DNA of 64,000 nucleotides. Origin: Massilia putida. GTDB lineage: Bacteria; Pseudomonadota; Gammaproteobacteria; Burkholderiales; Burkholderiaceae_D. The stretch lies in NCBI RefSeq assembly GCF_001941825.1, contig NZ_CP019038.1, positions 1,116,001 to 1,180,000 of the forward strand, written 5' to 3'. A program made the position numbers and the translations under genes. Positions 21,377-29,800 of this stretch are shown in pieces. Position 1 is the first letter of the stretch. Each line of letters opens with the position of its first letter. The notes beneath the pieces are model-generated. The model was not told where the DNA came from. It was given only the letters and a program-made list of their open reading frames with translations, and searched no databases.

Positions 21377-21943
21377 TCAGAGGCTCGAAAAGAACTGCGC
21401 CGGCTCCGGGCGCTGCCGTGGCGGCTTCGCGACGGCGGCCGTGCCCAGGCCGATGAAGCAGATCGCGCGCTCGTGCGGCTCCAGGCGCAGCAGGCGCCGC
21501 ATCGCTGGCGCATCCAGCGCCCCGCCGCTCGCGAGGCCGCTGGCGAAGTCCAGCGCCTGCGCGGCCAGCAGCAGGTTCTGGATGGCGCATCCCAGCGACA
21601 CCAGCTTTTCCGCCGTCGGGATGGGCGTGGCGGGCGCGTCGATGAGGATGGCCACCAGCAGGCAGGGCGCGTGCTGCGCCTTGTCGCGCGCGGCGGCGCG
21701 CGCGGCATCGTCGGCGGCCGGGTCGCGCTGTGCCAGCGCGTCCTCGAAGGCGGCGCCCAGGTCGGCGCGCCGGTCTTGCGGAACCAGTACGAACCGCCAC
21801 GGCCGCAGCAGGCCGTGATCGGGCGCCTGCGCGGCCGCGCGGAGGATGCGTTCCAGGGCGGCGGCATCCGGGCCGGGCGCCAGCAGCCGGCGCAACCCGA
21901 CGTGCCGGCGCGCCGGCAACAGGTCCCACAAGTGATCGTTCAT
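21377..21943 (-). CDS. Nitroreductase-family flavoprotein (YdjA-like)
   Basis: 188 residues from ATG 21941-21943; an ATG at 21952 adds three residues. The FMN-binding nitroreductase fold is recognisable: RRHVGLRRLLAPGPDAAALE, AAQAPDHGLLRPWRFVLVP, DAPATPIPTAEKLVSLGCAI, NLLLAAQALDFASGLASGG and FIGLGTAAVAKP. Members use NAD(P)H to reduce nitro-compounds, quinones or enones; the short form without an insertion resembles YdjA. It stands alone, 173 bp from the signalling operon, and the strand is shared. The substrate is unknown. Confidence 0.88.
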   Translation of the reverse strand: MNDHLWDLLPARRHVGLRRLLAPGPDAAALERILRAAAQAPDHGLLRPWRFVLVPQDRRADLGAAFEDALAQRDPAADDAARAAARDKAQHAPCLLVAILIDAPATPIPTAEKLVSLGCAIQNLLLAAQALDFASGLASGGALDAPAMRRLLRLEPHERAICFIGLGTAAVAKPPRQRPEPAQFFSSL

Positions 21944-22132
21944 GGCCGCCATTATAGGCGGCGAAACATGTCAAGGCGTCAGCACGGGGGCGTGGGCGGC
22001 GCTGTTGAGCACGACGCGAGGCGGGCCGAGGGCGCCGGCGCGATCCGAAAATAAACGCGCTGTTCGCGTTGCGGGTCTACGTGTCTACTTAACGCAGACA
22101 GCGCCAACTAAATCGGGATCGGAGGAATGACG

Positions 22133-22576
22133 TCACTTGCCCGCCAACGCCCGTTCGACGAACGCCTTGAATATCTCCACCGTGCCGCGCCAATAAAGGT
22201 CGAGGTGCCGGTAGATCGTTTCGGTCGGAAATCGCTCCACCGCCAGCCGCAGCGACGTTACGCCCGCCGCGTCCGCGAGGTCGAACGCGATCACGCTGTG
22301 GTGTTCGGGCAGATCGGGCAATCCCGAGACCGAACTCAGATGCGTGTACCTGAGCGTCGTTGCGGGCACGACCTCCAGCACGATGCCCGTGTTGCGGAAC
22401 GGGCCGTGATGAACGCCGGTGATGACGATCGCCGCGCCCGGACGCCAGTCGGTCCGCACGTCGATGCGCATGTCCGGTTCGCCCATCCACGCGCGCATGG
22501 CGGCGGGATCCGTCAACGCCTGCCACACGGCGGGCCGCGGCGCGGCGATGACGATGGTTTTGTCGATGCGGTGCAT
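22133..22576 (-). CDS. SRPBCC/AHSA1-family protein
   Basis: 147 residues from ATG 22574-22576. Helix-grip fold pattern: IDKTIVIAAPRPAVWQALTD, PAAMRAWMGEPDMRIDVRTD, WRPGAAIVITGVHHGPFRNT, and a C-terminal helix ETIYRHLDLYWRGTVEIFKA. Such proteins bind hydrophobic ligands or act as Aha1-like stress factors; the name AHSA1/ActD-like is the usual one. The longer reading frame to 23041 overlaps the gene at 22627 and is not used. It lies 50 bp downstream of the DUF3943-type gene, with a hairpin between, so it is probably separate. Confidence 0.85.
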   Translation of the reverse strand: MHRIDKTIVIAAPRPAVWQALTDPAAMRAWMGEPDMRIDVRTDWRPGAAIVITGVHHGPFRNTGIVLEVVPATTLRYTHLSSVSGLPDLPEHHSVIAFDLADAAGVTSLRLAVERFPTETIYRHLDLYWRGTVEIFKAFVERALAGK

Positions 22577-22599
22577 CCAGCTACTGTACAGGCAAAGAC

Positions 22600-22620
22600 G
22601 CCCGCCATGTGCTGGCGGGC
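22600..22620 (-). terminator. Hairpin between the DUF3943-type and SRPBCC genes
   Basis: Perfect 8-bp stem GCCCGCCA/TGGCGGGC with a 5-nt loop, just after the stop at 22627. On the minus strand it is followed by GTCTTTGCC, so the T-tract is weak. A terminator or mRNA-stabilising hairpin. Confidence 0.45.
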
Positions 22621-22626
22621 CGGCGC

Positions 22627-24045
22627 TCACCAGTTCACGGCGCCGAAACCACGGGCGGGCTGGTACGCATAGTAGAGTCCGACCGTGTCGCGCCGCTGCT
22701 GCCGCTCGGGGACGTTCGTGAACGCGAACGTCCGGCGCGACGTGATGTACTTGACCGTGACCGCATGGTGGGCGGCCAGCCGGTACGTCAGCGAGGCGTC
22801 GCCACGGAACACGCGGTCGGTGCCCGCCGTCTCCGGACTGGTCAGCCTGCCGTCGAAGAATTCGCGCGCGGCCAGGTCGAGCGAGAGCTTTTCGCCGCCG
22901 ATCAGGCGCATTTCCACCATCGCCTGTGGCGCGAAGCCGTAGTTGTACTGGCCGCTCGTGCTGGCGCGGACGGTGCCCGTCGACGTATAGCCGACGCCGG
23001 CCGACGCATGCCCCTGCAGCGCGATGCCGTCGGCCAGCCACAGCTGCGCATTGCTGCCCACGGTCAGGCCCGTGCTGGCCACGCGGAACAGTTGCGGCGC
23101 CAGGTAATCGTAGCTGCCGTACACCCCGAGAATGCCGCGCAGATCGCGGCCGGCCGCGTACGGGGCGCCGAACAGCAGGCCGCGCGACGCCAGGCTTTCG
23201 ACGCCCTGGATATTCGACAGCCGGACGCGGAACAGGAAGTAATCGAAAGGCCGGTGATACGTGTAGCCGGGCTTGCCGGGCAGGCCGTAGTCGAGCGCGA
23301 AGTCGGCCGCGACCTCGTTGCGCCGGTCAGCCAGCGACGGCCCGACGATACTGCGCGAGAGGCCGCCCAAGCCCAGCTGCAGCCGCGCATAGATGGCCGG
23401 GTTGTTGCTGTTCCAGATGCCGGAACCGCGGCCGGGACGCACGTGACGGTTGAATCCCAGCGGCGGCGACACCGCCGCGGCCGCCGCTTCGCGCCATGGC
23501 GGCGACAGGCCATCGCCCCGCTCCAGCACCAGGTTCGCCATCCGGTACAGCGATTCGCCCAGGAAGCTGCCGCCGAAGCTGGTCGTGATCTGGTCGTTGC
23601 GCGACGGCGGGGTCGTCTCGCCGGCGATCTCCCAGACCGCGCTGCCCAGAAACGCGGCGGCCATCGATTCCCAGAACGTCAGCCCGTTGCTGCGGGCCAG
23701 CCCGAAGTAGACGGAACCCTGGTACGGATGGCCCAGCTGGTTGATCTCGAACGGATCGCGGTCGACCTCCCAGCTGCTGTGCAGGTTGCGGCGGATCGAA
23801 CCCACGCTCACGCCATAGTCGTCCGGACGGACGAACGCGTGGTCGACGCGGTTCAACGCGGCCTGGAACGCCACGATCTCGAGCGCGGCCGCGCCGTAAC
23901 TCTTGTAAGGGCGATCGTCGGGGCCGGTCCGGGCCGGCACATTGTCGTTCAGCGGATCGTCGCCGCCGACCGGCGCGGCCTGAGCGGCGCCGGCGGCCAG
24001 CGCCAGCAATACCCCGTAGATGAACCGGTTACTCGATTCCCTCAT
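22627..24045 (-). CDS. DUF3943-type outer-membrane protein
   Basis: 472 residues from ATG 24043-24045, with GAGGAC just upstream; an extension to a TTG at 24063 is unlikely. A signal peptide is present (FIYGVLLALAAGAAQA). The hallmark region is at about 85-165 (FEINQLGHPYQGSVYFGLAR, SNGLTFWESMAAAFLGSAVW, EIAGETTPPSRNDQITTSFG, GSFLGESLYRMANL). The rest is rich in alternating beta-strand patterns ending with aromatic residues (GLYYAYQPARGFGAVNW), as expected for a beta-barrel. Function of the family is unknown to me. Monocistronic by spacing. Confidence 0.82.
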   Translation of the reverse strand: MRESSNRFIYGVLLALAAGAAQAAPVGGDDPLNDNVPARTGPDDRPYKSYGAAALEIVAFQAALNRVDHAFVRPDDYGVSVGSIRRNLHSSWEVDRDPFEINQLGHPYQGSVYFGLARSNGLTFWESMAAAFLGSAVWEIAGETTPPSRNDQITTSFGGSFLGESLYRMANLVLERGDGLSPPWREAAAAAVSPPLGFNRHVRPGRGSGIWNSNNPAIYARLQLGLGGLSRSIVGPSLADRRNEVAADFALDYGLPGKPGYTYHRPFDYFLFRVRLSNIQGVESLASRGLLFGAPYAAGRDLRGILGVYGSYDYLAPQLFRVASTGLTVGSNAQLWLADGIALQGHASAGVGYTSTGTVRASTSGQYNYGFAPQAMVEMRLIGGEKLSLDLAAREFFDGRLTSPETAGTDRVFRGDASLTYRLAAHHAVTVKYITSRRTFAFTNVPERQQRRDTVGLYYAYQPARGFGAVNW

Positions 24046-24269
24046 GTCCTCACACCCATCCAAGCATTCGTCCCGGCGGCTGCCGGTGTTGATTTAAATA
24101 TAACGAATACGCGGGATGGATGTCGCACGGAACTGTTGAGAGAGAAATAGGCATGGTGAATTGCTGACATCACCACTCATCATTGGACAGTGTTTGTGCG
24201 ATGCAGCATCATTACACCGTCTCCTCTATTCTCCTCCAAGAAAATAGATTCAGCCCGCCTCCGAGCGGG
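24046..24269. other. AT-rich intergenic region between convergent-side tetR end and DUF3943-type gene start
   Basis: 224 bp. It should hold the minus-strand promoter of the DUF3943-type gene (an AT-rich block at about 24090-24110, TTATATTTAAAT on minus). The right end contains CT-rich sequence (tctcctctattctcctcc, about 24220-24238) just before a perfect plus-strand terminator with no plus-strand gene upstream. Confidence 0.5.
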
Positions 24270-24279
24270 CTATTTTTTT
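24252..24279 (+). terminator. Rho-independent terminator with strong plus-strand T-tract
   Basis: Stem AGCCCGC/GCGGGCT (24252-24258 with 24265-24271), 6-nt loop, then A and seven T. On plus it is textbook, yet no plus-strand gene precedes it. On minus the same stem overlaps the tetR stop codon and is followed by GAATCTATTTTC, so it may serve tetR as a bidirectional terminator. Confidence 0.8.
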
Positions 24280-24875
24280 GCCTGTCCGCACGCCGGCAGC
24301 ACGACCCGCAACAGGTCGTCGGCGATCTCCTGCAACCCGGCGGCGTCGCCATACACGCGCTCCATGACGACGAGGCCACGCGTCATCGTTACGATGAGAC
24401 GCGCCGCCGCCGCGGGCGGCAGCGCCAACCGTTCGACGGCATCCGGCTGCGCCAGGCGCTCTTCCAGCAATCGCCGCACGGCGTCGAGCAGGCCGCGCAA
24501 CGCCGTCCGGATCGCCTCGTCCATCGCCGTCTCGTCCGTCGCCGTCTTGGTGGTGAGGCAGCCGCGCGAGGCGTCGTCGCCGTCCGCCGACGTCAGCGTC
24601 TCGATCGAGAACCGCAGATAGCGCGCCAGCGCCTGTTCCGCCGTCGGCGCGGCCAGCGCCGCGCGCACGGCATCGAGGAACCACGCCCGGTAGCGCTCGT
24701 AGATCTTCAGGAAGAGCGCCTGCTTGTCGCCATACGCGTGATACAGCGAACCGCGCAGGACGCCCGTCGCCTGCGCGATGTCCTGCATCGACGTCGCGCC
24801 GAAACCGCGCCGCCAGAACAGCAGCATGGCGCGGTTCAGCACCTCGTCTTCATCGAATTGTTTTGTGCCAGCCAT
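24270..24875 (-). CDS. TetR-family repressor
   Basis: 201 residues from ATG 24873-24875 (MAGTKQFDED). The N-terminal helix-turn-helix is at about 10-55 (RGFGATSMQDIAQATGVLRG, SLYHAYGDKQALF). The ligand-binding helices include a Cys in SRGCLTTKTATD, a feature of the YxaF/LmrA-like subgroup (family name from memory). It is divergent from an MFS gene, with two TTGAC-N6-GTCAA operators in the 103-bp gap, so it most likely represses both genes. On the minus strand TTGACG (24906-24911), 17 bp and GATAAT (24883-24888) make a good sigma-70 promoter, which would start RNA at or next to the ATG: a possibly leaderless mRNA. Confidence 0.92.
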   Translation of the reverse strand: MAGTKQFDEDEVLNRAMLLFWRRGFGATSMQDIAQATGVLRGSLYHAYGDKQALFLKIYERYRAWFLDAVRAALAAPTAEQALARYLRFSIETLTSADGDDASRGCLTTKTATDETAMDEAIRTALRGLLDAVRRLLEERLAQPDAVERLALPPAAAARLIVTMTRGLVVMERVYGDAAGLQEIADDLLRVVLPACGQAKK

Positions 24876-24882
24876 GGCCGCG

Positions 24883-24930
24883 ATTATCACCATCCTTGAC
24901 ACACCCGTCAAGTTTGACTACCCTGTCAAA
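24883..24930. promoter_or_regulatory. Divergent promoters with twin TetR-type operators
   Basis: Two inverted repeats 18 bp apart centre to centre: TTGAC-ACACCC-GTCAA (24896-24911) and TTTGAC-TACCCT-GTCAAA (24913-24930). The minus promoter TTGACG-17-GATAAT and a plausible plus promoter TTGACA (24896-24901)-17-TACCCT (24919-24924) both overlap them, the classic layout for autorepression plus repression of the transporter. Confidence 0.75.
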
Positions 24931-24978
24931 CATGCGCCGACTGCCATTCCGCGCCGTCGCCTTCGTCACGGACCTGAA

Positions 24979-26190
24979 ATGCATACCTCATCGAACACCG
25001 CCGCGACCCGCGCCATCCTGGCCGGCCTGTGCGCCAGCCTGGTCGGCATCGGCCTCGCGCGTTTCGCGTACACGCCGCTGATCCCGGCCCTGATCGAAGC
25101 GCACTGGTTCGCCGCCGGCGACGTCGTCTTCCTCGGCGCCGCCAACCTGGTCGGCTACCTGGCCGGCGCGCTGGCGGGCCGCCCGCTGGCGGCACGCATG
25201 GGCGCGCGCCGCACGCTGCAGGCGATGATGCTGCTGGCCTCGCTCGCCTTCTTCACCTGCGCCCTGCCCCTGTCCGTCGCCTGGTTCTTCGCCTGGCGTT
25301 TCCTGTCGGGTCTCGCCGGCGGCATCATCATGGTGTTGGCCGCGCTGACCATCCTGCCGCAGGTGCCGCCCGAGCGCCGCGGCGTGGCCAGCGGCGCGAT
25401 CTTCCTCGGCCTCGGCCTGGGCATCGCGGCATCGGGCACCGTCGTGCCGCTGCTGCTGAACGAAGGTCTCGCCGCCACCTGGGCCGGGCTGGGCGTACTG
25501 TCCCTGCTGCTGACGCTGGCCAGCTGGCGCTGGTGGCCGCAGGCACCGGCAACCGCGCCCGCCGCACCGGCCCGCGCCGCCGTCCCGGCGCGCACAGGCT
25601 TCGCCCTGAACCTGATCTATGGCCAGTACGCGCTGAAAGCCGTCGGCCTCGTGCCGATGATGGTGTTCCTCGTCGACTACATGGCGCGCGGCCTGCACAT
25701 GAACACGCACACGGCGGCGCTGTTCTGGGTCATCTACGGCGCCGGCGCGACGGCCGGACCGATGCTGTACGGGATGCTGGGCGACCGCCTGGGCATCGGC
25801 AACGCGATGCGCGTGGCGCTCGGCGTTCAGGTCGCCGCCGCCGCCGCGCTGGTCGCGGCGCACGGCATCGCCGTGCTGGTGGCGGCGACGTTCGTCATCG
25901 GCACGTTCCCGCCCGGCATCGTACCGCTGACGCTGGGCCGCATCCGCCACACGCTCCCGGACGACGTGCCGGCCCAGAGCGCCGCATGGAGCCGCGCGAC
26001 GACCGTGTTCGCCCTGTTCCAGGCGCTGGCCGGCTACGCGTATTCCTGGCTGTTCAACGCCACCGGCGGCCAGCACAGGGTGCTCATGCTGATCGGTGCC
26101 GTCGCGCTGGCGCTGGCCCTGCTGTCCGACCTGGCGCTGGCACGGGTGGCATGGGCGCCCGTGAAGGACGATGGCGTGGCGCGGGTGTGA
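24979..26190 (+). CDS. MFS transporter, YbfB/YjiJ family
   Basis: 403 residues from ATG 24979-24981, the first Met before the transmembrane region. About 12 hydrophobic segments; the opening LVGIGLARFAYTPLIPALIE is characteristic of the YbfB/YjiJ family. RPLAARMGARRTLQAMMLLA is the loop 2-3 motif, and a charged central loop follows at about 190-210. The reading frame extends upstream into the tetR gene but has no sensible start there. Controlled by the adjacent TetR protein (inference from operators). Likely exports a small molecule; the substrate is unknown. Confidence 0.9.
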   Translation: MHTSSNTAATRAILAGLCASLVGIGLARFAYTPLIPALIEAHWFAAGDVVFLGAANLVGYLAGALAGRPLAARMGARRTLQAMMLLASLAFFTCALPLSVAWFFAWRFLSGLAGGIIMVLAALTILPQVPPERRGVASGAIFLGLGLGIAASGTVVPLLLNEGLAATWAGLGVLSLLLTLASWRWWPQAPATAPAAPARAAVPARTGFALNLIYGQYALKAVGLVPMMVFLVDYMARGLHMNTHTAALFWVIYGAGATAGPMLYGMLGDRLGIGNAMRVALGVQVAAAAALVAAHGIAVLVAATFVIGTFPPGIVPLTLGRIRHTLPDDVPAQSAAWSRATTVFALFQALAGYAYSWLFNATGGQHRVLMLIGAVALALALLSDLALARVAWAPVKDDGVARV

Positions 26191-26209
26191 CGGCCGCCCG
26201 GAGACGTTT

Positions 26210-26446
26210 TCATCGCTCCGCCATCCCGGGGGAAAACTGGAACGTCGAGGAAATCGCGTAGTAGTCGTCGCCGACGCGGATCGCATCCAGGTCGCTGTAA
26301 TCGGCCGGCAGGACGGGATTGCGATAGCGACCGTTGCCGAGGTCGCCCCACTGCGCCCAGTCGCCCCAGGCCGCGCCGTTCCCGGCCAGGCAAAGGCTCG
26401 CCACGACCGCGGCCGTCGCCAGGCCCACGCGCGCGACGGCGCAGCG
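26210..26446 (-). pseudogene. GH43 glycosidase, N-terminal stump
   Basis: About 78 codons from a signal-peptide-like stretch (RVGLATAAVVASLCLAGNGA) through RNPVLPADYSDLDAIRVGDD and YYAISSTFQFSPGM, then AER and stop. The Asp of ADYSDLD and the following strands are the first blade of a GH43 beta-xylosidase/arabinofuranosidase, normally 500 or more residues. The rest is gone: after the stop comes the end of the MFS gene on the other strand. There is no convincing ATG start. It diverges from the lyase gene across a region with two LacI-type operators, as if once co-regulated. Confidence 0.75.
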
Positions 26447-26563
26447 GCGGGAGAAATTCGGTCGGATTCGTTGGTCGATGCGATGGCCGGCATGGTCGTC
26501 GTTGCGGAAGTTCTCTACCGGTAAAAATTTGTGCGCGCCCGTTGAAATTAGGTCTACAATTGG

Positions 26564-26579
26564 ATGGTATCGATAACGT
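26564..26579. promoter_or_regulatory. LacI-family operator-like palindrome
   Basis: ATGGTATCGATAACGT, centred on CG with near-perfect symmetry (TATCGATA core). This form is typical of LacI-type sugar regulators in plant-polymer-degrading proteobacteria. It lies between the GH43 stump and the lyase gene. Confidence 0.55.
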
Positions 26580-26768
26580 ACGACCCTGTCCAGTGCCGAT
26601 CGCGGCGTGATCGTCATGCGGCACGGGGCTGGCGCGGCGCCGTGCCGGACGTGAGCCGATACGCTGTGGATCAAGCGCACTTCGTAGATTGAAAAACCCT
26701 GGAGCCCGGTTCGGCGATGCAGTCCGCGCTGCCACGCCCTGCGTTTCCGGTCCGGCTCAGGTCAAAAA

Positions 26769-26784
26769 ATGTTATCGGTAACCT
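26769..26784. promoter_or_regulatory. Second LacI-family operator-like palindrome, just upstream of the lyase gene
   Basis: ATGTTATCGGTAACCT, again centred on CG, 34 bp before the ATG of the 1587-residue protein. Spacing of about 205 bp from the first site would allow looping. Likely represses the lyase gene in the absence of sugar (inference). Confidence 0.6.
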
Positions 26785-26817
26785 AAACACGAAGAGGTTA
26801 ACAATGAGGGGACAGAC

Positions 26818-29800
26818 ATGAGAGCAATCAGATTCGACCATGCGTTCAGGCGCATCGTCTGCATGGCGATTTCAGTCGGCATCGCGACGACGCTGGTACC
26901 TTTGCCGGGCCAGGTCGCGATGGCCGCCGACCCGATCGACACGATGGTGACCAGCTACCAGCCGGTCATCAGCGAGACGATCGATGCGAACGGATTCAAG
27001 CATCCCGGCGTCGGATTCACCAAGGACATGCTCGAGAACATGCGGGCCGAGGTCCTGGCGAAAAAAGAACCCTGGAATACGCATTTCAACATGATGCTCA
27101 AGTCGGCCAAGGCGTCGCGGACGCCGGGCATCTCGAACGTCAACGGTTCGGACCCGACGAAGCCGCGGATCTACGGGCTGGACTCGCAGGGTGCCGAGGG
27201 CATTTTCATCGCCGACGCCCTGACCGCCTACACGCAGGCGATCCTGTACTACGTGACCGGCGATTCGGCCTACCGCGCCAATGCCATGCGGATCATCCGC
27301 CTGTACGAGCAGATGGATCCGGCCAGGTACGTGTACTACACCGATTCGCACATCCACACCGGCATCCCGCTCCAGCGGATGACGGGCGCGGCGGAAATCC
27401 TGCGCTACACGAGCACCCAGGACCCGGCGCTCGCATGGACGGACGACGATACGCGGCTGTTCTCGACCAACCTGGTCACCCCGGTGATCCAGACCTTCGA
27501 CAACTGCAACTGCCGCTTCATGAACCAGCATCTGTACACGACCATCGCCAAGATGTCCGGTTCCATCTTCATGGGCGACCGGGACGGGTACAACCAGGCC
27601 GTCGAGTGGTTCACCGTCAACAAGGATGCGCCCGACCCGGCATGGACCGGCTCGATCAGGCAATTGTTCCGGCTCGTCACGCGCAACGACGCCACCGGCG
27701 AGTCGATTCCGCCCCAGATCCAGCACGTCGAGATGGGCCGCGACCAGGCCCACGGCGCCGGCGACCTCACCAACTCGCAAATCCTGGCGCGCATGATGCT
27801 GTCGCAGGGGACCAAGGTCGATCCGGTGACGGGTACGCCGTCCACCGAGTCGAACGCGGTGGGACCGTACGAGTTCCTGGACGACCGCCTGCTGGCCGTC
27901 CACGAGCTGTTCGGCACATGGATGGTCGGCTACGACATCCCTTGGGTGCCCGTCGCCATGAGCGTCAATCCGGACGGCAGCATCCGCGCGATGTATAACA
28001 ACGTGTCCTGGTCGTATCGGGGCCGGCTCACCCAGAACACCTGGGAAGCCTTCTATTACTACAAATACGTGCGCGGCCTCGACGTGGAGCATCTGGTCCC
28101 GAACTACACCACGATCTACGCCAAGCGCAAGGCCTACAACTGGGACGGCGCCGACGGCGGCGGCGATTTCTGGATGGCGATCCCGAAGGCGGCCGAGGCT
28201 GAAGGCAGCAACTACCTGGGCATCCCCATCATCGATCCGTATCGTGAAGTGGAAGACCGGTTCACGGCGTACGACGGCAATTCGGTCGCGCAGACGGAAG
28301 GCACGACCGGGTTTGTGAGAAGCACGGCCACGGCGGAAGGCACGCGCATCGCCGTGTACAGCTACAACGGCGCGGCCGTGCCGAGCATCGGCTTCCGCAT
28401 CCGGACCAATGGCCAAGCCATGATGGACGTCTACGGCAATTCGCTCGCGTTGCCGAATACGCGGGGCCAGTGGCGTTACGTCGTGGTGCCGATGAACATC
28501 CCCGATTTCCTGCCGATCACCCTCACCGGTTCCGGTACGACGGTCGACATCGACCACATCAACGTCCAGTCCAGCACCTTGCTGAGCCCTCCGGTCTTCA
28601 AGTCCGGCAGCGGCGACATGACCGCGTACACGTACGCCGGCGCCACCATCCCGGTGACGATCGACCTATCGGCCACCGACCCGGCCGCGGGCGACGTGGT
28701 GACCTACAACATGGACAACCTGCCGCCAGGCGCCACGTTCGACACCGGCACCGGCGCATTCTCGTGGAAGCCGACGCAGGCCGGCACCTACACGTTCATC
28801 GCCGAAGCCTCGGACGGCACCACGGTGACCACCAAGCGGATCACCATCGTCGTGGGTGCGGACCGGCAGTCGGTGGTGACGGCCGTGACGGCGCCCGTCA
28901 AGCCGGACACGCTGTACGTCACGGCCACGAAGACGGTCTATGACAGTGCCTATGCGGACATGCAGAACACGATCGCCTCCGGCACCGACGATACGTACTT
29001 CCAGAAGCTGGCGACGTTGCGCAGCGCGGTCTCCGGACTGCGTGAACTGACGCCGCTGCTGAAGGACGGCAGCATGGACTACACGAACCTGTTCTTCAAG
29101 TCGAACCTGGCGACGAACTTCGGCGACGCGGCCGCGAACGGGGCCGATAACAATACCGATTCGTTCATCGCCTTCACCATCGCGACCGACAACAATCGCA
29201 CGATGACGCTGGACTTCGGCCCCGGCTTCAAGGTGGCGGCCACCGCGTTCCAGATCCAGCCGCGCACCAGCTTCCCGGAACGTGTGGGCGGCGTGACCAT
29301 CTTCGCGTCCAACGACAATCAGAACTGGACGCGGATCACACCCGGCGAGACGCTTGCGATCGAGGGCGTGCAGACGCTGAACGTGCAGGATGACTTGCGC
29401 ACCCAGCGCTATCGCTTCTTCAAGATCTCGATGATCCATCTGATCTCGTCGTACAACATCCTCGAGCTCGGAGAATTCAGGATATTCGGCACGCGCTACG
29501 AAACGGTCAACAAACTGACCAACGTGTCGCTGAGCTCCGACCAGGCGCTGAGGAACCGTGTCGTGGCCGGCAATACGGTCAAGGTGTCGTTCCAGTCGTC
29601 CGAGCCCGTCAACAATGTGAGCGCCCTGATCCAGGGCGAGCCCGCGACCGTCACCACCGCCGACAACCTGAACTGGACGGCGACGGCGCTCGTCAAGCCC
29701 ACCACCGCCCCCGGCCCGGTGAAACTCCTCCTCAACTACAAGACCGCGAACGGCACGGACGCCGAACCGGTCCTGTTCCCGACCGATTCCACGTCCCTGT

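Noticed and set aside
21951..21980. TATAAT and TTGACA on the minus strand before the nitroreductase gene
   Set aside because: The spacing is only 12 bp and the -10 box would overlap the start codon, so it is not a working sigma-70 promoter.
26034..26735. Long minus-strand frame running over the end of the MFS gene
   Set aside because: A frame different from the GH43 similarity, of shadow composition; only the GH43 stump has homology-like sequence.
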